Of a stretch of DNA of 61,732 nt, positions 46,987 to 55,701 are shown one piece after another. This stretch comes from Microbispora triticiradicis (lineage in GTDB: Bacteria > Actinomycetota > Actinomycetes > Streptosporangiales > Streptosporangiaceae): positions 1 through 61,732 of the forward strand of contig QFZU02000084.1 in the NCBI GenBank assembly GCA_003260025.2, in the 5' to 3' direction. The position numbers and the translations under genes were made by a program. Each line of letters starts with the position of its first letter. Position 1 is the first letter of the stretch. The notes under the pieces were generated by a model, which was not told the DNA's origin, ran no database searches, and saw only the letters and a list, made by a program, of their open reading frames with translations.

Positions 46987-47020
46987 GTGACCATGGAGGT
47001 GACCATGGAGGTGACCACGG
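46987..47020. repeat. 12-bp tandem repeat forming multiple ribosome-binding/start units
   Basis: GTGACCATGGAG occurs at 46987-46998 and 46999-47010, and a third diverged copy begins at 47011. Each unit contains GTG and ATG in the tag frame and creates a GGAGG at the junction. Confidence 0.8.
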
Positions 47021-47583
47021 TCATCCGGTGCGGCTGGGCGGGGTCCACGCCGGACTACGTCGCCTACCACGACGAGGAGTGGGGCCGGCCGGTCCGCGGC
47101 GACGACCTCGTCTTCGAGCGGATCACCCTGGAGGCGTTCCAGTCCGGCCTGTCGTGGCTGACGATCCTGCGTAAGCGGGAGAACTTCCGCAAGGCGTTCG
47201 CCGGGTTCTCGATCCCCGCGGTGGCGGCCTTCGACGAGGCGGACGTGGAGCGCCTGCTCGCCGACGCGGGCATCGTGCGCAACCGCGCCAAGATCGAGGC
47301 CGCCGTCGCCAACGCCCGCGCCGCCGCGGAGGTGCCGGGCGGGCTGTCGGCGCTCGTGTGGCGGTACGCCGAGGAGCCGGGACGGACACCCCCGGCGACC
47401 CTCGCCGACGTTCCCGCCCGCACCCCGGGCTCCACCGCCCTGGCCAAGGAGCTGAAGAAGAGCGGCTTCCGCTTCGTCGGGCCCACCACGGCGTACGCCC
47501 TGATGCAGGCCATCGGCCTGGTCAACGACCACGTCGCCGACTGCCATGTCCGCGAGGCCGTCACCGCTCTCCGCGGCGCCTGA
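47005..47583 (+). CDS. tag: DNA-3-methyladenine glycosylase I
   Basis: A 192-residue base-excision repair enzyme that removes 3-methyladenine. The N-terminus RCGWAGSTPDYVAYHDEEWG and LEAFQSGLSWLTILRKRENF are diagnostic of Tag, as are the zinc-binding Cys/His residues near both ends (CGW, YHD, NDHVADCH). The start region is a tandem 12-bp repeat, so five in-frame start codons exist from 46987 to 47011; ATG 47005 is chosen because GGAGG (46995-46999) lies five bases upstream. It is the Rv1210 equivalent. Confidence 0.9.
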   Translation: MEVTTVIRCGWAGSTPDYVAYHDEEWGRPVRGDDLVFERITLEAFQSGLSWLTILRKRENFRKAFAGFSIPAVAAFDEADVERLLADAGIVRNRAKIEAAVANARAAAEVPGGLSALVWRYAEEPGRTPPATLADVPARTPGSTALAKELKKSGFRFVGPTTAYALMQAIGLVNDHVADCHVREAVTALRGA

Positions 47584-47606
47584 CCGCGGCGGGTCTCAGC
47601 TCGCGG

Positions 47607-48377
47607 TCAGGTCGCAGCCAGGTTGCGGTCCACGAACGCGGCGGCGGCCGGCAGCAGCCGGGCGGCCTCCTGGTCGAAGAAGGCGCGGGCCTTCTCACCC
47701 GGCCAGCCCGGCGGCAGCAGGTCGGCGGGCAGGCCGGGGTCGCGGAACAGGAAGTTGCGCCAGCCGTGCACCAGCTCGCTGCGGACCGCGAAGACCCGGT
47801 CGTCCGGGGCCCCCTCCGGCAGTGAGCCGATCAGGCCGGCCGCGCTGGTGAGCCAGTCCTCGTACGCCCTGCCGACGGCGTCCAGGTCCCACGCGCGGGC
47901 GAGCAGGTTCCGCGCGTCGCCCTCGTAGGCCGCGTCGAACCGGTGGCCGGGGATTCGCAGCGCGTCGAGCTCCGGCGACGGCCGCGGCCCGATCCAGGTG
48001 GTTTCGGACAGCGGCGCGTACCCGAGGAAGGCGAGGTCGGAGCGGAGGCGCTCGCGCCGCGCCCGGTCCCTGACCGGTTCGAGCACCAGGACGTGCCACC
48101 GCCCGTCCCAGGGGGTGTCGCCCCCGCGGTACACCCGGGCCGCGGCGTCGTCGAGCCTGCGCTCGCACTTCGGCGTGACGGCGTACCCCGGTCCCTGCGG
48201 GAGCCGTACGGGATCGAGCCAACCCTGCCGGACCATGCGGGAGATCGCGGTCCGCACGGCCGGCGCCGCGATGCCGAGCGGCGCGAGCAGCCGTACGAGC
48301 GCGGCCACGGAGGCGCGGCCGCCACGGGTGCGGAGGTGGTCCCCATAGAGATCGAAAAGCGCGGCTCGGGCGTTCAC
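47607..48377 (-). CDS. PaaX family transcriptional regulator
   Basis: A 256-residue regulator: N-terminal winged helix (about 5-70: LFDLYGDHLRTRGG, AVRTAISRMVRQGWL), central domain (WDGRWHVLVLEPV) and C-terminal PaaX domain (LLARAWDL, WRNFLFRDPGLPADLLPPGWPG). PaaX proteins repress aromatic-acid (phenylacetate) catabolism genes and respond to CoA thioesters. No such genes are in the window, so the target is unknown. GTG 48377 begins at the conserved N-terminus; longer upstream reading is not supported. Confidence 0.87.
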   Translation of the reverse strand: MNARAALFDLYGDHLRTRGGRASVAALVRLLAPLGIAAPAVRTAISRMVRQGWLDPVRLPQGPGYAVTPKCERRLDDAAARVYRGGDTPWDGRWHVLVLEPVRDRARRERLRSDLAFLGYAPLSETTWIGPRPSPELDALRIPGHRFDAAYEGDARNLLARAWDLDAVGRAYEDWLTSAAGLIGSLPEGAPDDRVFAVRSELVHGWRNFLFRDPGLPADLLPPGWPGEKARAFFDQEAARLLPAAAAFVDRNLAAT

Positions 48378-48457
48378 GCCACCCAGTGTGGGGTCACGTC
48401 CCGCCCTCCGACAACGCGCGCGGTGCGTGCATTGATCCACCTACCGGGGCCGGGCCG

Positions 48458-48487
48458 TTACCTTTTTGAGCTCCGAGGCGGGATAAT
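48458..48487 (+). promoter_or_regulatory. Promoter of the DUF3117 gene
   Basis: TTACCT (48458-48463), an 18-base spacer and GATAAT (48482-48487) give a likely promoter with a leader of about 65 bases before ATG 48559. Confidence 0.5.
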
Positions 48488-48558
48488 AGAACATCACAGA
48501 AACGTGAATACGCCGGTTACCCCCAGGGGCGGCCGACAAGGCGGGAAGGGATACACGC

Positions 48559-48726
48559 ATGGCGGCGATGAAGCCGCGGACCGGTGACGGTCCGCTGGAG
48601 GTCACCAAGGAAGGGCGGGGCATCGTCATGCGGGTCCCTCTGGAGGGTGGCGGCCGACTCGTCGTGGAGCTCTCGGCGGACGAGGCCAGCGCCCTCGGCG
48701 ACGCGCTGAAGAAGGTCGTCGGCTGA
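48559..48726 (+). CDS. DUF3117 small protein (Rv1211-like)
   Basis: A 55-residue protein starting MAAMKPRTGDGPLEVTKEG and ending DALKKVVG. The family is highly conserved in actinobacteria, short and of unknown function. GGGAAGGG lies eight bases before the ATG. Its place after tag matches Rv1210-Rv1211. Confidence 0.88.
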   Translation: MAAMKPRTGDGPLEVTKEGRGIVMRVPLEGGGRLVVELSADEASALGDALKKVVG

Positions 48727-48802
48727 TCATCCGGCCGGCTTGTTGATCCACGGCCCTGGCGGCGGGTCCCTCCGCGCCGGGGCCGCCCTGTTGGAGGTGG
48801 AC

Positions 48803-50239
48803 GTGCCCATCGAGACCACGCCGGTCCTCTCCGGCCCCCGCACCGCCGGGCCCGCGCCGGAGGCGGATCTCGTGGCCGTGCCCTTCGGCCCCGGCCCCAC
48901 CCTGCCGGCTGTGCCCTGGGCGGAGCTGCCGGTGCCGGCGGACGCGCTGCTCGCGCAGTACGAGGCGAAGGGCGAGCCCGGCGAGGTCGTCGAGACGACC
49001 GCCCCGCGGGACGGCGGGCTGCGGCGCGTCCTGTTGTACGGCGTCGGCGACGGCTCGCCCGGCGCGCTGCGCAGGGCCGGGGCGGCCGTCGCGAGACGGG
49101 CCAGGCGCCGCGCGTCGCTGTCGGTCGTGGTCCCCACCGTCGAGGGGGCCACGGCGCCTCTGGTCGAGGGGGCGCTGCTGGCGTCGTACTCGTTCACCAT
49201 CGGCGACGGCCGCGCGGGGAAGCCGGTGCGGGAGATCGTCTTCGTCGGCGGCGACGAGCGGGAGCTGCGGCGGGGCGAGGCCCTCGCGCGGGCCACCGCG
49301 CTCGCCCGCGACCTCGTCAACACCCCCGCCAGCGTGAAGACCCCCGCCTGGCTCGCGGACCGGGCGGTGGAGGTGGCGGCCGGCGCCGGCCTGGACGTGC
49401 GCGTCTGGGCGGGGCCCGAGCTCGACGAGTTCGGCGGCATCCGGGCCGTGGGCCAGGGGTCGGTGAACCCGCCGCGCCTCGTCCGGCTCTCCTACACGCC
49501 GGAGAACCCCCGCGCCCACGTGGTGCTCGCCGGGAAGGGCATCACGTTCGACTCCGGCGGCCTGTCCCTGAAGCCCACCGAGGGCATGAAGACGATGAAG
49601 ACCGACATGGCCGGCGGCGCCGCCGTCATCGCCGCGATGAGCGCGCTGGCGGACTTCGAGGTGCCGGTGCGGGTGACCGGGCTCGTGGCCTGCGCCGAGA
49701 ACTCCATCTCCGGCTCCGCGCAGCGCCCCGGCGACGTCATCAGGCAGTACGGCGGGCGGACGGTCGAGGTGCTGAACACCGACGCGGAGGGCCGCCTGGT
49801 GCTGGCCGACGCGCTGGCGTACGCGGACGCCGAGCTCGACCCCGACGTCGTGATCGACGTCGCCACCCTGACCGGCGCGGCCAAGATCGCCCTCGGCCCG
49901 GCGATCGCGGCCCTCTACTCGACCGACGAGGAGCTGGCCGCGGGCCTGGCCGGCGCGGGGGAGGCCACCGGGGAGCGCCTGTGGCGGATGCCGCTGGTCG
50001 ACGACTACCGCGCGATGCTCGACTCCGACGTGGCCGACCTGGCGAACGTCGACCGGGCGATGTCGGGGTCGGCGGGGTCGATCCTCGCGGCGCTGTTCCT
50101 GCGCGAGTTCGCCGGCGGGCGGCCCTGGGCGCACCTGGACATCGCGGGTCCCGCCCGGGCGGGCTCCGACGAGGGGGAGATCACCAAGGGCGGCACCGGC
50201 TTCGGCGTCCGCCTGCTCCTGCGCTACCTGACCGCCTGA
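48803..50239 (+). CDS. pepA: Leucyl aminopeptidase (M17)
   Basis: A 478-residue zinc/manganese aminopeptidase that trims N-terminal residues from peptides. An N-terminal macro-like domain (about 1-155) precedes the catalytic domain with KGITFDSGGLSLKP, KTDMAGGA (metal ligand Asp), and NTDAEGRLVLADAL (catalytic Arg). GTG 48803 is chosen because GGAGG (48793-48797) is five bases upstream; the frame is open 20 codons further but without conserved sequence. Its stop nearly meets the converging methyltransferase gene. Confidence 0.92.
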   Translation: MPIETTPVLSGPRTAGPAPEADLVAVPFGPGPTLPAVPWAELPVPADALLAQYEAKGEPGEVVETTAPRDGGLRRVLLYGVGDGSPGALRRAGAAVARRARRRASLSVVVPTVEGATAPLVEGALLASYSFTIGDGRAGKPVREIVFVGGDERELRRGEALARATALARDLVNTPASVKTPAWLADRAVEVAAGAGLDVRVWAGPELDEFGGIRAVGQGSVNPPRLVRLSYTPENPRAHVVLAGKGITFDSGGLSLKPTEGMKTMKTDMAGGAAVIAAMSALADFEVPVRVTGLVACAENSISGSAQRPGDVIRQYGGRTVEVLNTDAEGRLVLADALAYADAELDPDVVIDVATLTGAAKIALGPAIAALYSTDEELAAGLAGAGEATGERLWRMPLVDDYRAMLDSDVADLANVDRAMSGSAGSILAALFLREFAGGRPWAHLDIAGPARAGSDEGEITKGGTGFGVRLLLRYLTA

Positions 50240-50246
50240 CGCCGGT

Positions 50247-50876
50247 TCAGGCGAGCCTGACGGCGGCCAGCAGGCCGGAGCCGAGCGGCAGCATCAGCGG
50301 GCGCAGCCGCTCGTCGTTCCGGACGAGCTTGCCCAGCTCCCGGATCGCGACCGTGTCGGGGTCCCGCTGGGTGGGGTCGGCGACCTGGTCGCCGCAGAAG
50401 GCGTCGCCGAACACCACGACGCCGCCCTGGCGCAGCAGCCGTACCGACTCGGTGAGGTAGTCGATGTACTCCTGCTTGGCCGCGTCGCAGAAGACCAGGT
50501 CGTAGCCGCCGTCGGCGAGGCGGGGGAGCACGTCGAGCGCGCGGCCGCCGATCAGCCGGATCCGGCTGCCGGAGAAGCCCGCCTCGGCGAACGTCTGGCG
50601 GGCCATGCGCTGGTGCTCCGGCTCCACGTCGACGCTCGTGAGCGTGCCGTCCGGGCGCATCCCGCGCAGCAGCCACAGGCCGGAGACCCCGCAGCCGGTG
50701 CCGACCTCCACCACCGAGCGGGCGTTCACCACCGTGGCGAGGAAGCAGAGCGCCGCTCCGCACCCGGGCAGGATCGGGCGCGCTCCGACCTCGATGCCAC
50801 GCCGGCGCGCGGTCCGCAGGATGTCGTCCTCCGGGACGAACTCCTCCGCGTACTCCAGGCTGGCCGGTGTCGCCAT
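50247..50876 (-). CDS. O-methyltransferase (Rv1220c-like)
   Basis: A 209-residue class I methyltransferase of the caffeoyl-CoA/catechol type. The SAM motif is SVVEVGTGCGVSGLWLL (about 54-70), with LTSVDVEPEH, the metal-binding DLVFCDAAKQEYIDYL and VVFGDAF. ATG 50876 is chosen over an in-frame ATG eight codons earlier because GGGGAGGG lies upstream. It is divergent from sigE, as Rv1220c is from Rv1221. Confidence 0.88.
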   Translation of the reverse strand: MATPASLEYAEEFVPEDDILRTARRRGIEVGARPILPGCGAALCFLATVVNARSVVEVGTGCGVSGLWLLRGMRPDGTLTSVDVEPEHQRMARQTFAEAGFSGSRIRLIGGRALDVLPRLADGGYDLVFCDAAKQEYIDYLTESVRLLRQGGVVVFGDAFCGDQVADPTQRDPDTVAIRELGKLVRNDERLRPLMLPLGSGLLAAVRLA

Positions 50877-50934
50877 CGGCCTCTCCCTCCCCTGCTTCAT
50901 CTTGCACGCAGCCTAGGGGAGTCGGCCCGGAACG

Positions 50935-50960
50935 GGAACTCACGCCACAACGGGGACGTT
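50935..50960 (+). promoter_or_regulatory. ECF-type promoter in front of sigE
   Basis: GGAAC (50935-50939), 17 bases and CGTT (50957-50960, followed by G) match the GGAAC/CGTTG pattern of SigE-type promoters. This suggests the sigma factor activates its own gene. Confidence 0.6.
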
Positions 50961-50967
50961 GCACGCT

Positions 50968-50986
50968 TTGAACGGTCTTTGTTCAA
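50968..50986. promoter_or_regulatory. Dyad in the sigE leader
   Basis: TTGAAC (50968-50973) and GTTCAA (50981-50986) are perfect inverted arms around seven bases, just downstream of the predicted start of transcription. It could be an operator; no regulator is known. Confidence 0.4.
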
Positions 50987-51067
50987 GGCCGCTCGGCCCA
51001 CGGTACGCAGGAAGGGGCGAAACCAGGCACTATGGCTGTAGCGACGATCCTGCAGAGAGGAATGCCG

Positions 51068-51670
51068 GTGGACGAGCACGACCACCAGGCGGAGACTTCG
51101 GTGTCCGACTGGACGCCTCCCACATGGGAGGAGGTCGTCAGAACGCATTCCGCGCGCGTCTACCGGCTGGCCTATCGGCTGACGGGCAACGTCCACGACG
51201 CCGAGGACCTCACGCAGGAGGTCTTCGTCCGGGTGTTCCGATCCCTGTCGAGCTACACCCCCGGCACGTTCGAGGGGTGGCTGCACCGGATCACCACGAA
51301 CCTCTTCCTCGACATGGCGCGGCGCAGGCAGCGCATCCGTTTCGAGGGGCTGGCGGACGACGCCGCCGAGCGGCTGCACGGCCGCGAGCCGTCCCCGGCG
51401 CAGGCGTACGACGACGCGCACATGGAGCCCGACATCCAGGCCGCGCTCGACGCCCTGGCGCCGGAGTTCCGGGCGGCCGTGGTGCTGTGCGACATCGAGG
51501 GCCTGTCCTACGAGGAGATCGCGAGGACTCTCGACGTGAAACTCGGCACGGTGCGCAGCCGCATCCACCGCGGCCGCGCGCAACTGCGGGAGGCACTCGA
51601 CCACCGGGCGCCCTCGGCGAACCGGAACGGCGACCAAACCCCCCCTTCATTCAGCAGGGAGGGACTGTGA
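51068..51670 (+). CDS. sigE: ECF sigma factor SigE
   Basis: A 200-residue ECF sigma factor. Region 2 (about 30-95) has [20 protein letters not shown] and [17 protein letters not shown]; region 4 (about 120-180) has [25 protein letters not shown]. It directs envelope-stress genes. GTG 51068 is favoured by GAGAGG seven bases upstream; ATG 51062 and ATG 51032 are alternatives. The operon sigE-rseA-htrA-tatB is identical in order to Rv1221-Rv1224. Confidence 0.92.
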   Translation: MDEHDHQAETSVSDWTPPTWEEVVRTHSARVYRLAYRLTGNVHDAEDLTQEVFVRVFRSLSSYTPGTFEGWLHRITTNLFLDMARRRQRIRFEGLADDAAERLHGREPSPAQAYDDAHMEPDIQAALDALAPEFRAAVVLCDIEGLSYEEIARTLDVKLGTVRSRIHRGRAQLREALDHRAPSANRNGDQTPPSFSREGL

Positions 51671-52221
51671 GTCATCTTGGCGAGCGCGTCTCCGCGCTCA
51701 TCGACGGCGAACTAAGTCACAACGAGCGGGAACGCGCGCTGGCGCACCTGACCTTCTGCGCGGACTGCCGCGCGGAGGTCGACGCGCTGCGGGCGCTGAA
51801 GACCCGCCTGCGATCCATGGATCCGCCCGCCATGCCGGCGGACCTCACGATGTCGCTCCTGCGCATGGCGGAGCCGGGAGGGCCGTTGCCGCCGCGGATG
51901 CGGCCCTTTCCCGACCACCCGGCCTTCGGCCGGCTTCCCGGCATGCACGCCGCCGGACCGATGGACAACCGGCCCCGGCGCCGGGACGACGGACGATCGG
52001 GGCCGGGAAGGCCCGGCAGGGCCAGACGCGCGGGATACGTGGCCGTGGGAATGGCCTCCGCGGCCGTCGCCCTCGGCACCATGCTCATGGCCGGCGGATC
52101 GAGCGCCACTCCCAGCCAGACCCCTGGGCAGATGTTCGTTCATCCCGTCCCGAACAAGGCGCCGGTGGTGAGCGTGTCGCCCAGTCCGTCGCAGAGCGTG
52201 ACCAGGGGTCTTTCGCGCTGA
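51667..52221 (+). CDS. rseA: Zinc-finger anti-sigma factor RseA
   Basis: A 184-residue anti-sigma factor. The N-terminal zinc domain has the HxxxCxxC motif His27-Cys31-Cys34 (HLTFCADC). A membrane helix lies at about 123-142 and a Ser/Pro-rich outward tail follows. GTG 51667 overlaps the sigE stop, ensuring matched synthesis. The cytoplasmic zinc domain is expected to hold SigE inactive until stress; in Mycobacterium release involves phosphorylation and ClpC1P2 degradation. Confidence 0.9.
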   Translation: MSHLGERVSALIDGELSHNERERALAHLTFCADCRAEVDALRALKTRLRSMDPPAMPADLTMSLLRMAEPGGPLPPRMRPFPDHPAFGRLPGMHAAGPMDNRPRRRDDGRSGPGRPGRARRAGYVAVGMASAAVALGTMLMAGGSSATPSQTPGQMFVHPVPNKAPVVSVSPSPSQSVTRGLSR

Positions 52222-52302
52222 CAGGGGGAGACGGCATACGATCGGACACCGCAGCCGTTTGGGTGCGAGAAGTGCGCTCGTGTGCGAGGAGTCACTGTCG
52301 CG

Positions 52303-53604
52303 ATGACCGACAACACGCGTTCCCACGGCGCGTCGGACCGGCCCGAGTTCCTGCCCGCCGGACATGAGGCGCCGCAGGAGCCGTCCCACGACTCCTGGGG
52401 CGCCCGGTGGGCGCCCCCGCCGGGGGTTCCCCGGCAGCCGTACTTCACGGAGACGGCCTTCACGGAGGCGGCGCCGGAGCCCCGCGGGCCCAACCTCGCG
52501 CTGTTCACGGCCCTGGCCGTGGTGATCGCGCTCGTGGCGGGCGGGGTGGCGAGCTGGGGGACGTTCCTGCTGACCCGCCCCACCTCCGGAATCGACCCCG
52601 GCTACACGCTGAGCGGGCCGTCGTCCCTCCCCACGGCACGGCCGCCCGGGTCGGTCGCGGGGGTGGCCGCCAAGGTCCTGCCCAGCGTGGTCTCGCTGGA
52701 GGTGAAGGGCAACAGCGAGGCCGGCACCGGGTCGGGCTTCGTCATCAAGGGCGGTTACGTCGTCACCAACAACCACGTCGTGGCCGTATCGGGCCAGGTG
52801 GGCAACATCCGCGTGCGCTACAACGACGGCACCTCCGCCGCGGCGCGGGTCGTGGGCCGCGACCCGAACTCCGACATCGCGGTGGTCAAGCCCGACGGGA
52901 CCGTCAGGGCGCCGGAGCTCGCTCTCGGCAACTCCGACGGGGCGGTCGTCGGCGACCCGGTCATCGCCGTCGGCTCGCCCCTCGGCCTGACCGGCACCGT
53001 CACCACGGGGATCATCAGCTCGCTCAACCGTCCCGTCGAGGCCGGCGGCAGCACCGGGTCCGACTACGCGCTGATCAACGCGATCCAGACCGACGCCGCG
53101 ATCAACCCGGGCAACTCCGGCGGCCCGCTGGTGAACACGGCGGGGGAGGTGATCGGCGTGAACTCGGCGATCGCCACGGTCGGCGGCGGCTCGCTGCTCG
53201 GCCAGCAGGCCGGCAGCATCGGCCTCGGCTTCGCGATCCCGGTCAACCAGGTGCGCCGGATCGCCCAGGAACTGATCACCACCGGGGCCGCCCGCACCTC
53301 CCGGATCGGCATCACCATCGACCAGAACTATCAGGGCGAGGGGGTGCGGATCGCCACGGAGACCGAGGGCGGCGCCGTGCCGGTCACCCCCGGCGGGCCC
53401 GCGGCGAAGGCGGGCCTGCGGGCCGGCGACGTCATCCTGGAGGTCGACGGCCGGCCGGTGAGCGACAGCCGCGAACTGGTCGTCACCATCCGCAGCAAGG
53501 CACCCGGCGACCAGGTCCGCCTGCGGTTCCGGCACGACGGCGAGGTGCGGACCGCCACCGTCACGGTCGGCGCGGCCCCCGCCCCCAGCGCCGCCCCGTC
53601 CTGA
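52303..53604 (+). CDS. htrA: HtrA-like serine protease with PDZ domain
   Basis: A 433-residue membrane-anchored protease. A disordered cytoplasmic N-terminus (1-62) and one membrane helix (about 64-90) precede a trypsin-like domain with His158 (TNNHVVAV), Asp191 (NSDIAVVK) and Ser272 (GNSGGPLV), then a PDZ domain (about 320-420: KAGLRAGDVILEVDG). It degrades or refolds damaged proteins outside the membrane and belongs to the sigE stress operon. ATG 52303 is chosen; a GTG seven codons earlier is possible. Confidence 0.92.
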   Translation: MTDNTRSHGASDRPEFLPAGHEAPQEPSHDSWGARWAPPPGVPRQPYFTETAFTEAAPEPRGPNLALFTALAVVIALVAGGVASWGTFLLTRPTSGIDPGYTLSGPSSLPTARPPGSVAGVAAKVLPSVVSLEVKGNSEAGTGSGFVIKGGYVVTNNHVVAVSGQVGNIRVRYNDGTSAAARVVGRDPNSDIAVVKPDGTVRAPELALGNSDGAVVGDPVIAVGSPLGLTGTVTTGIISSLNRPVEAGGSTGSDYALINAIQTDAAINPGNSGGPLVNTAGEVIGVNSAIATVGGGSLLGQQAGSIGLGFAIPVNQVRRIAQELITTGAARTSRIGITIDQNYQGEGVRIATETEGGAVPVTPGGPAAKAGLRAGDVILEVDGRPVSDSRELVVTIRSKAPGDQVRLRFRHDGEVRTATVTVGAAPAPSAAPS

Positions 53605-53618
53605 CCGCCCCGTCCTGA
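53591..53618. repeat. Duplicated 3' end of the htrA gene
   Basis: CCGCCCCGTCCTGA occurs at 53591-53604, ending with the htrA stop codon, and again perfectly at 53605-53618. Confidence 0.85.
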
Positions 53619-53699
53619 TCCTGCCGGGACGCCCCGGTCCCCAGCGTGGGGGCGTGGGCATTAGTCTGAAACCAGTCGTACTTGCTGGAGGAGATCGCC

Positions 53700-54053
53700 A
53701 TGTTCGGACTCGGCTGGGCGGAGGCCCTGGCGCTCGTGGTGATCGCCTTGCTCGTCTTCGGCCCGGACAAGCTGCCCCAGGCCGCCCAGCAGGCGGGCCG
53801 CACGCTGCGGCAGCTCCGTCAGATGGCCAACAACGCCAAGTCGGACCTGCAGGCCAACATGGGTCCCGAGTTCGCCAACTTCGACCCGGCCGACCTCAAC
53901 CCCAAGAACTTCGTGCGCAAGCACCTGCTCGACGACCTCGAGAAGGACTGGAACGACCCCGCGCACACGGACCACGGGCCGGACTCCCCGACGCCCGAGC
54001 TGCCCGAGCTGGGCGTGGGGGAGATCCCGCCTTACGACAACGAGGCGACCTAG
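53700..54053 (+). CDS. tatB: Twin-arginine translocase subunit TatB
   Basis: A 117-residue Sec-independent translocase protein. It starts MFGLGWAEALALVVIALLVFGPDKLP: a membrane helix with the conserved FGPDKLP hinge, then an amphipathic helix (AAQQAGRTLRQLRQMANNAK). The longer acidic C-terminus (DWNDPAHTDHGP) supports TatB over TatA. ATG 53700 has GGAGGAG seven bases upstream. It is the fourth gene of the sigE block, and its stop overlaps the converging mrp stop in a CTAG tetranucleotide. Confidence 0.9.
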   Translation: MFGLGWAEALALVVIALLVFGPDKLPQAAQQAGRTLRQLRQMANNAKSDLQANMGPEFANFDPADLNPKNFVRKHLLDDLEKDWNDPAHTDHGPDSPTPELPELGVGEIPPYDNEAT

Positions 54054-55189
54054 TGCTTGACCGGTGAGATGTCGAGCTTCAGGCCCTTGAGGCCGGTCGG
54101 CTTGCGGCCGAGCCCGGCCGCGATCCGGCGCAGCTCGGCGGCCGCCGGGGCGTCGGGGTCGGTCAGCACGAGCGGCTTGCCCTCGTCGCCGCCCTCCCGC
54201 AGCCGCATGTCGATCGGCACCTGACCGAGCAGCGGCACCCGCGAGCCCAGCGTGCGGGTCAGCGCGTCGGCCACGGACTGGCCGCCGCCCTCGCCGAACA
54301 CGGAGATGCGCTCGTCGCAGTGCGGGCAGGGCAGCCACGCCATGTTCTCGATGACCCCGGCGATCTGCTGGTGGGTCTGGGCGGCGATCGATCCGGCGCG
54401 CTCGGCCACCTCGGCGGCGGCCTGCTGGGGGGTCGTCACGACCAGGATCTCCGCCGTGGGCACGCGCTGGGCGACCGAGATCGCGATGTCGCCGGTGCCG
54501 GGCGGCAGGTCCATCAGCAGGACGTCGAGGTCGCCCCAGAAGACGTCGGTCAGGAACTGGTACAGCGCGCGGTCGAGCATCGGGCCGCGCCAGACCACCG
54601 GGGTGTTGCCCTCCGGCTTGAACATGCCGACCGAGATGACCTTGATGTCATGCGCCACCGGCGGCATGATCATGTCTTCGACCTTGGTGGGCCGCTCGCT
54701 CACACCGAGCATGCGCGGCACCGAGTGGCCGTAGATGTCGGCGTCGACGACGCCGACCTTCAGGCCCTGGGAGGCCATCGCGGCGGCGAGGTTCACCGTG
54801 ACCGACGACTTGCCGACGCCGCCCTTGCCGCTGGCGACGGCGAAGACGCGGGTCAGCGAACCGGGCTTGGAGAAGGGGATCTCCTTCTCCGGCCCGCGGT
54901 CGCCGCGCAGCTTCGTCTGCAGCTCCTTGCGCTGCTCGGCGCTCATCACGTCCATGTCGACGTGGACGCGCGACACGCCGTCGAGCCGGGACACGGCGCC
55001 GGTGATGTCGCGGGTGATGGTGTCCTTCAGCGGACAGCCGGCGACGGTCAGGTACACGCCGACGCGCACCACCCCGTCGGGGGAGATGTCGACGCTCTTG
55101 ACCATGCCGAGCTCGGTGATCGGCCGGCGGATCTCCGGGTCGTTCACCGTGGCGAGCGCGGCCGTGACCTGTTCAGGGGATGGTGCCAT
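54050..55189 (-). CDS. mrp: Mrp/ApbC iron-sulfur cluster carrier ATPase
   Basis: A 379-residue P-loop ATPase. An N-terminal MIP18-like domain (about 1-85) is followed by the deviant Walker A GKGGVGKSS (121-129) and DADIYGHSVPRML. The CPHC pair in WLPCPHCDER binds the iron-sulfur cluster at the dimer interface. It assembles or transfers clusters to apoproteins. A TAGCAT box six bases before ATG 55189 suggests leaderless transcription. Its place after tatB matches Rv1229c. Confidence 0.93.
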   Translation of the reverse strand: MAPSPEQVTAALATVNDPEIRRPITELGMVKSVDISPDGVVRVGVYLTVAGCPLKDTITRDITGAVSRLDGVSRVHVDMDVMSAEQRKELQTKLRGDRGPEKEIPFSKPGSLTRVFAVASGKGGVGKSSVTVNLAAAMASQGLKVGVVDADIYGHSVPRMLGVSERPTKVEDMIMPPVAHDIKVISVGMFKPEGNTPVVWRGPMLDRALYQFLTDVFWGDLDVLLMDLPPGTGDIAISVAQRVPTAEILVVTTPQQAAAEVAERAGSIAAQTHQQIAGVIENMAWLPCPHCDERISVFGEGGGQSVADALTRTLGSRVPLLGQVPIDMRLREGGDEGKPLVLTDPDAPAAAELRRIAAGLGRKPTGLKGLKLDISPVKH

Positions 55190-55195
55190 GAATCC

Positions 55196-55201
55196 ATGCT
55201 A
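55196..55201 (-). promoter_or_regulatory. Probable -10 box of leaderless mrp
   Basis: On the minus strand TAGCAT (55201 to 55196) ends six bases before the mrp ATG and lies six bases beyond the stop of the upstream DUF1003 gene. Confidence 0.45.
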
Positions 55202-55206
55202 TGGAC

Positions 55207-55701
55207 TCAGCGGGGATCCTCCGAACCCGCCCCGCGCGATCTCGCCGGTTCGCCGCCCAGTTCCTCCTGGAGGCGCTGGAGCTCCGACCGGATGTAGTCG
55301 CGCGTGGCCACCTCGCCGATCGCCATGCGCAGGGCGGCGATCTCCCGGGTGAGGTACTCGATCTCGGCCTGGTTCCGCTCGGCCGCCGTCTTGTCCTGCT
55401 CGTACTGGACGCGGTCGCGGTCGGCCTGCCGGTTCTGGGCCAGCAGGATCAGCGGCGCGGCGTACGACGCCTGGAGGGAGAGCATGAGCGTGAGGAAGAT
55501 GAACGGGTACGGGTCGAACGTGACCGGCGCGAACAGGTTCCACAGCAGCCAGACCGCGACGAACACGGTCATGTAGACGATGAAGCGGGCGGTGCCGAGG
55601 AACCGCGCGAACCGTTCGGAGAACCTGCCGAACGCCTCGGGGTCGTAGTAGAGCCGCACGCGGTAGCCGATCTCGCGCGGCTGGTCGAGGCGTTCTGTCA
55701 T
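55207..55701 (-). CDS. DUF1003 membrane protein
   Basis: A 164-residue protein with two membrane helices (about 38-62 and 68-88, FIVYMTVFVAVWLLWNLF and FLTLMLSLQASYAAPLI) and a C-terminal coiled coil (RNQAEIEYLTREIAALR). These are the features of DUF1003; no function is established. Its start overlaps the upstream stop (ATGA), coupling it to the MgtE-N/CBS gene. The same pair occurs in mycobacteria. Confidence 0.87.
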   Translation of the reverse strand: MTERLDQPREIGYRVRLYYDPEAFGRFSERFARFLGTARFIVYMTVFVAVWLLWNLFAPVTFDPYPFIFLTLMLSLQASYAAPLILLAQNRQADRDRVQYEQDKTAAERNQAEIEYLTREIAALRMAIGEVATRDYIRSELQRLQEELGGEPARSRGAGSEDPR

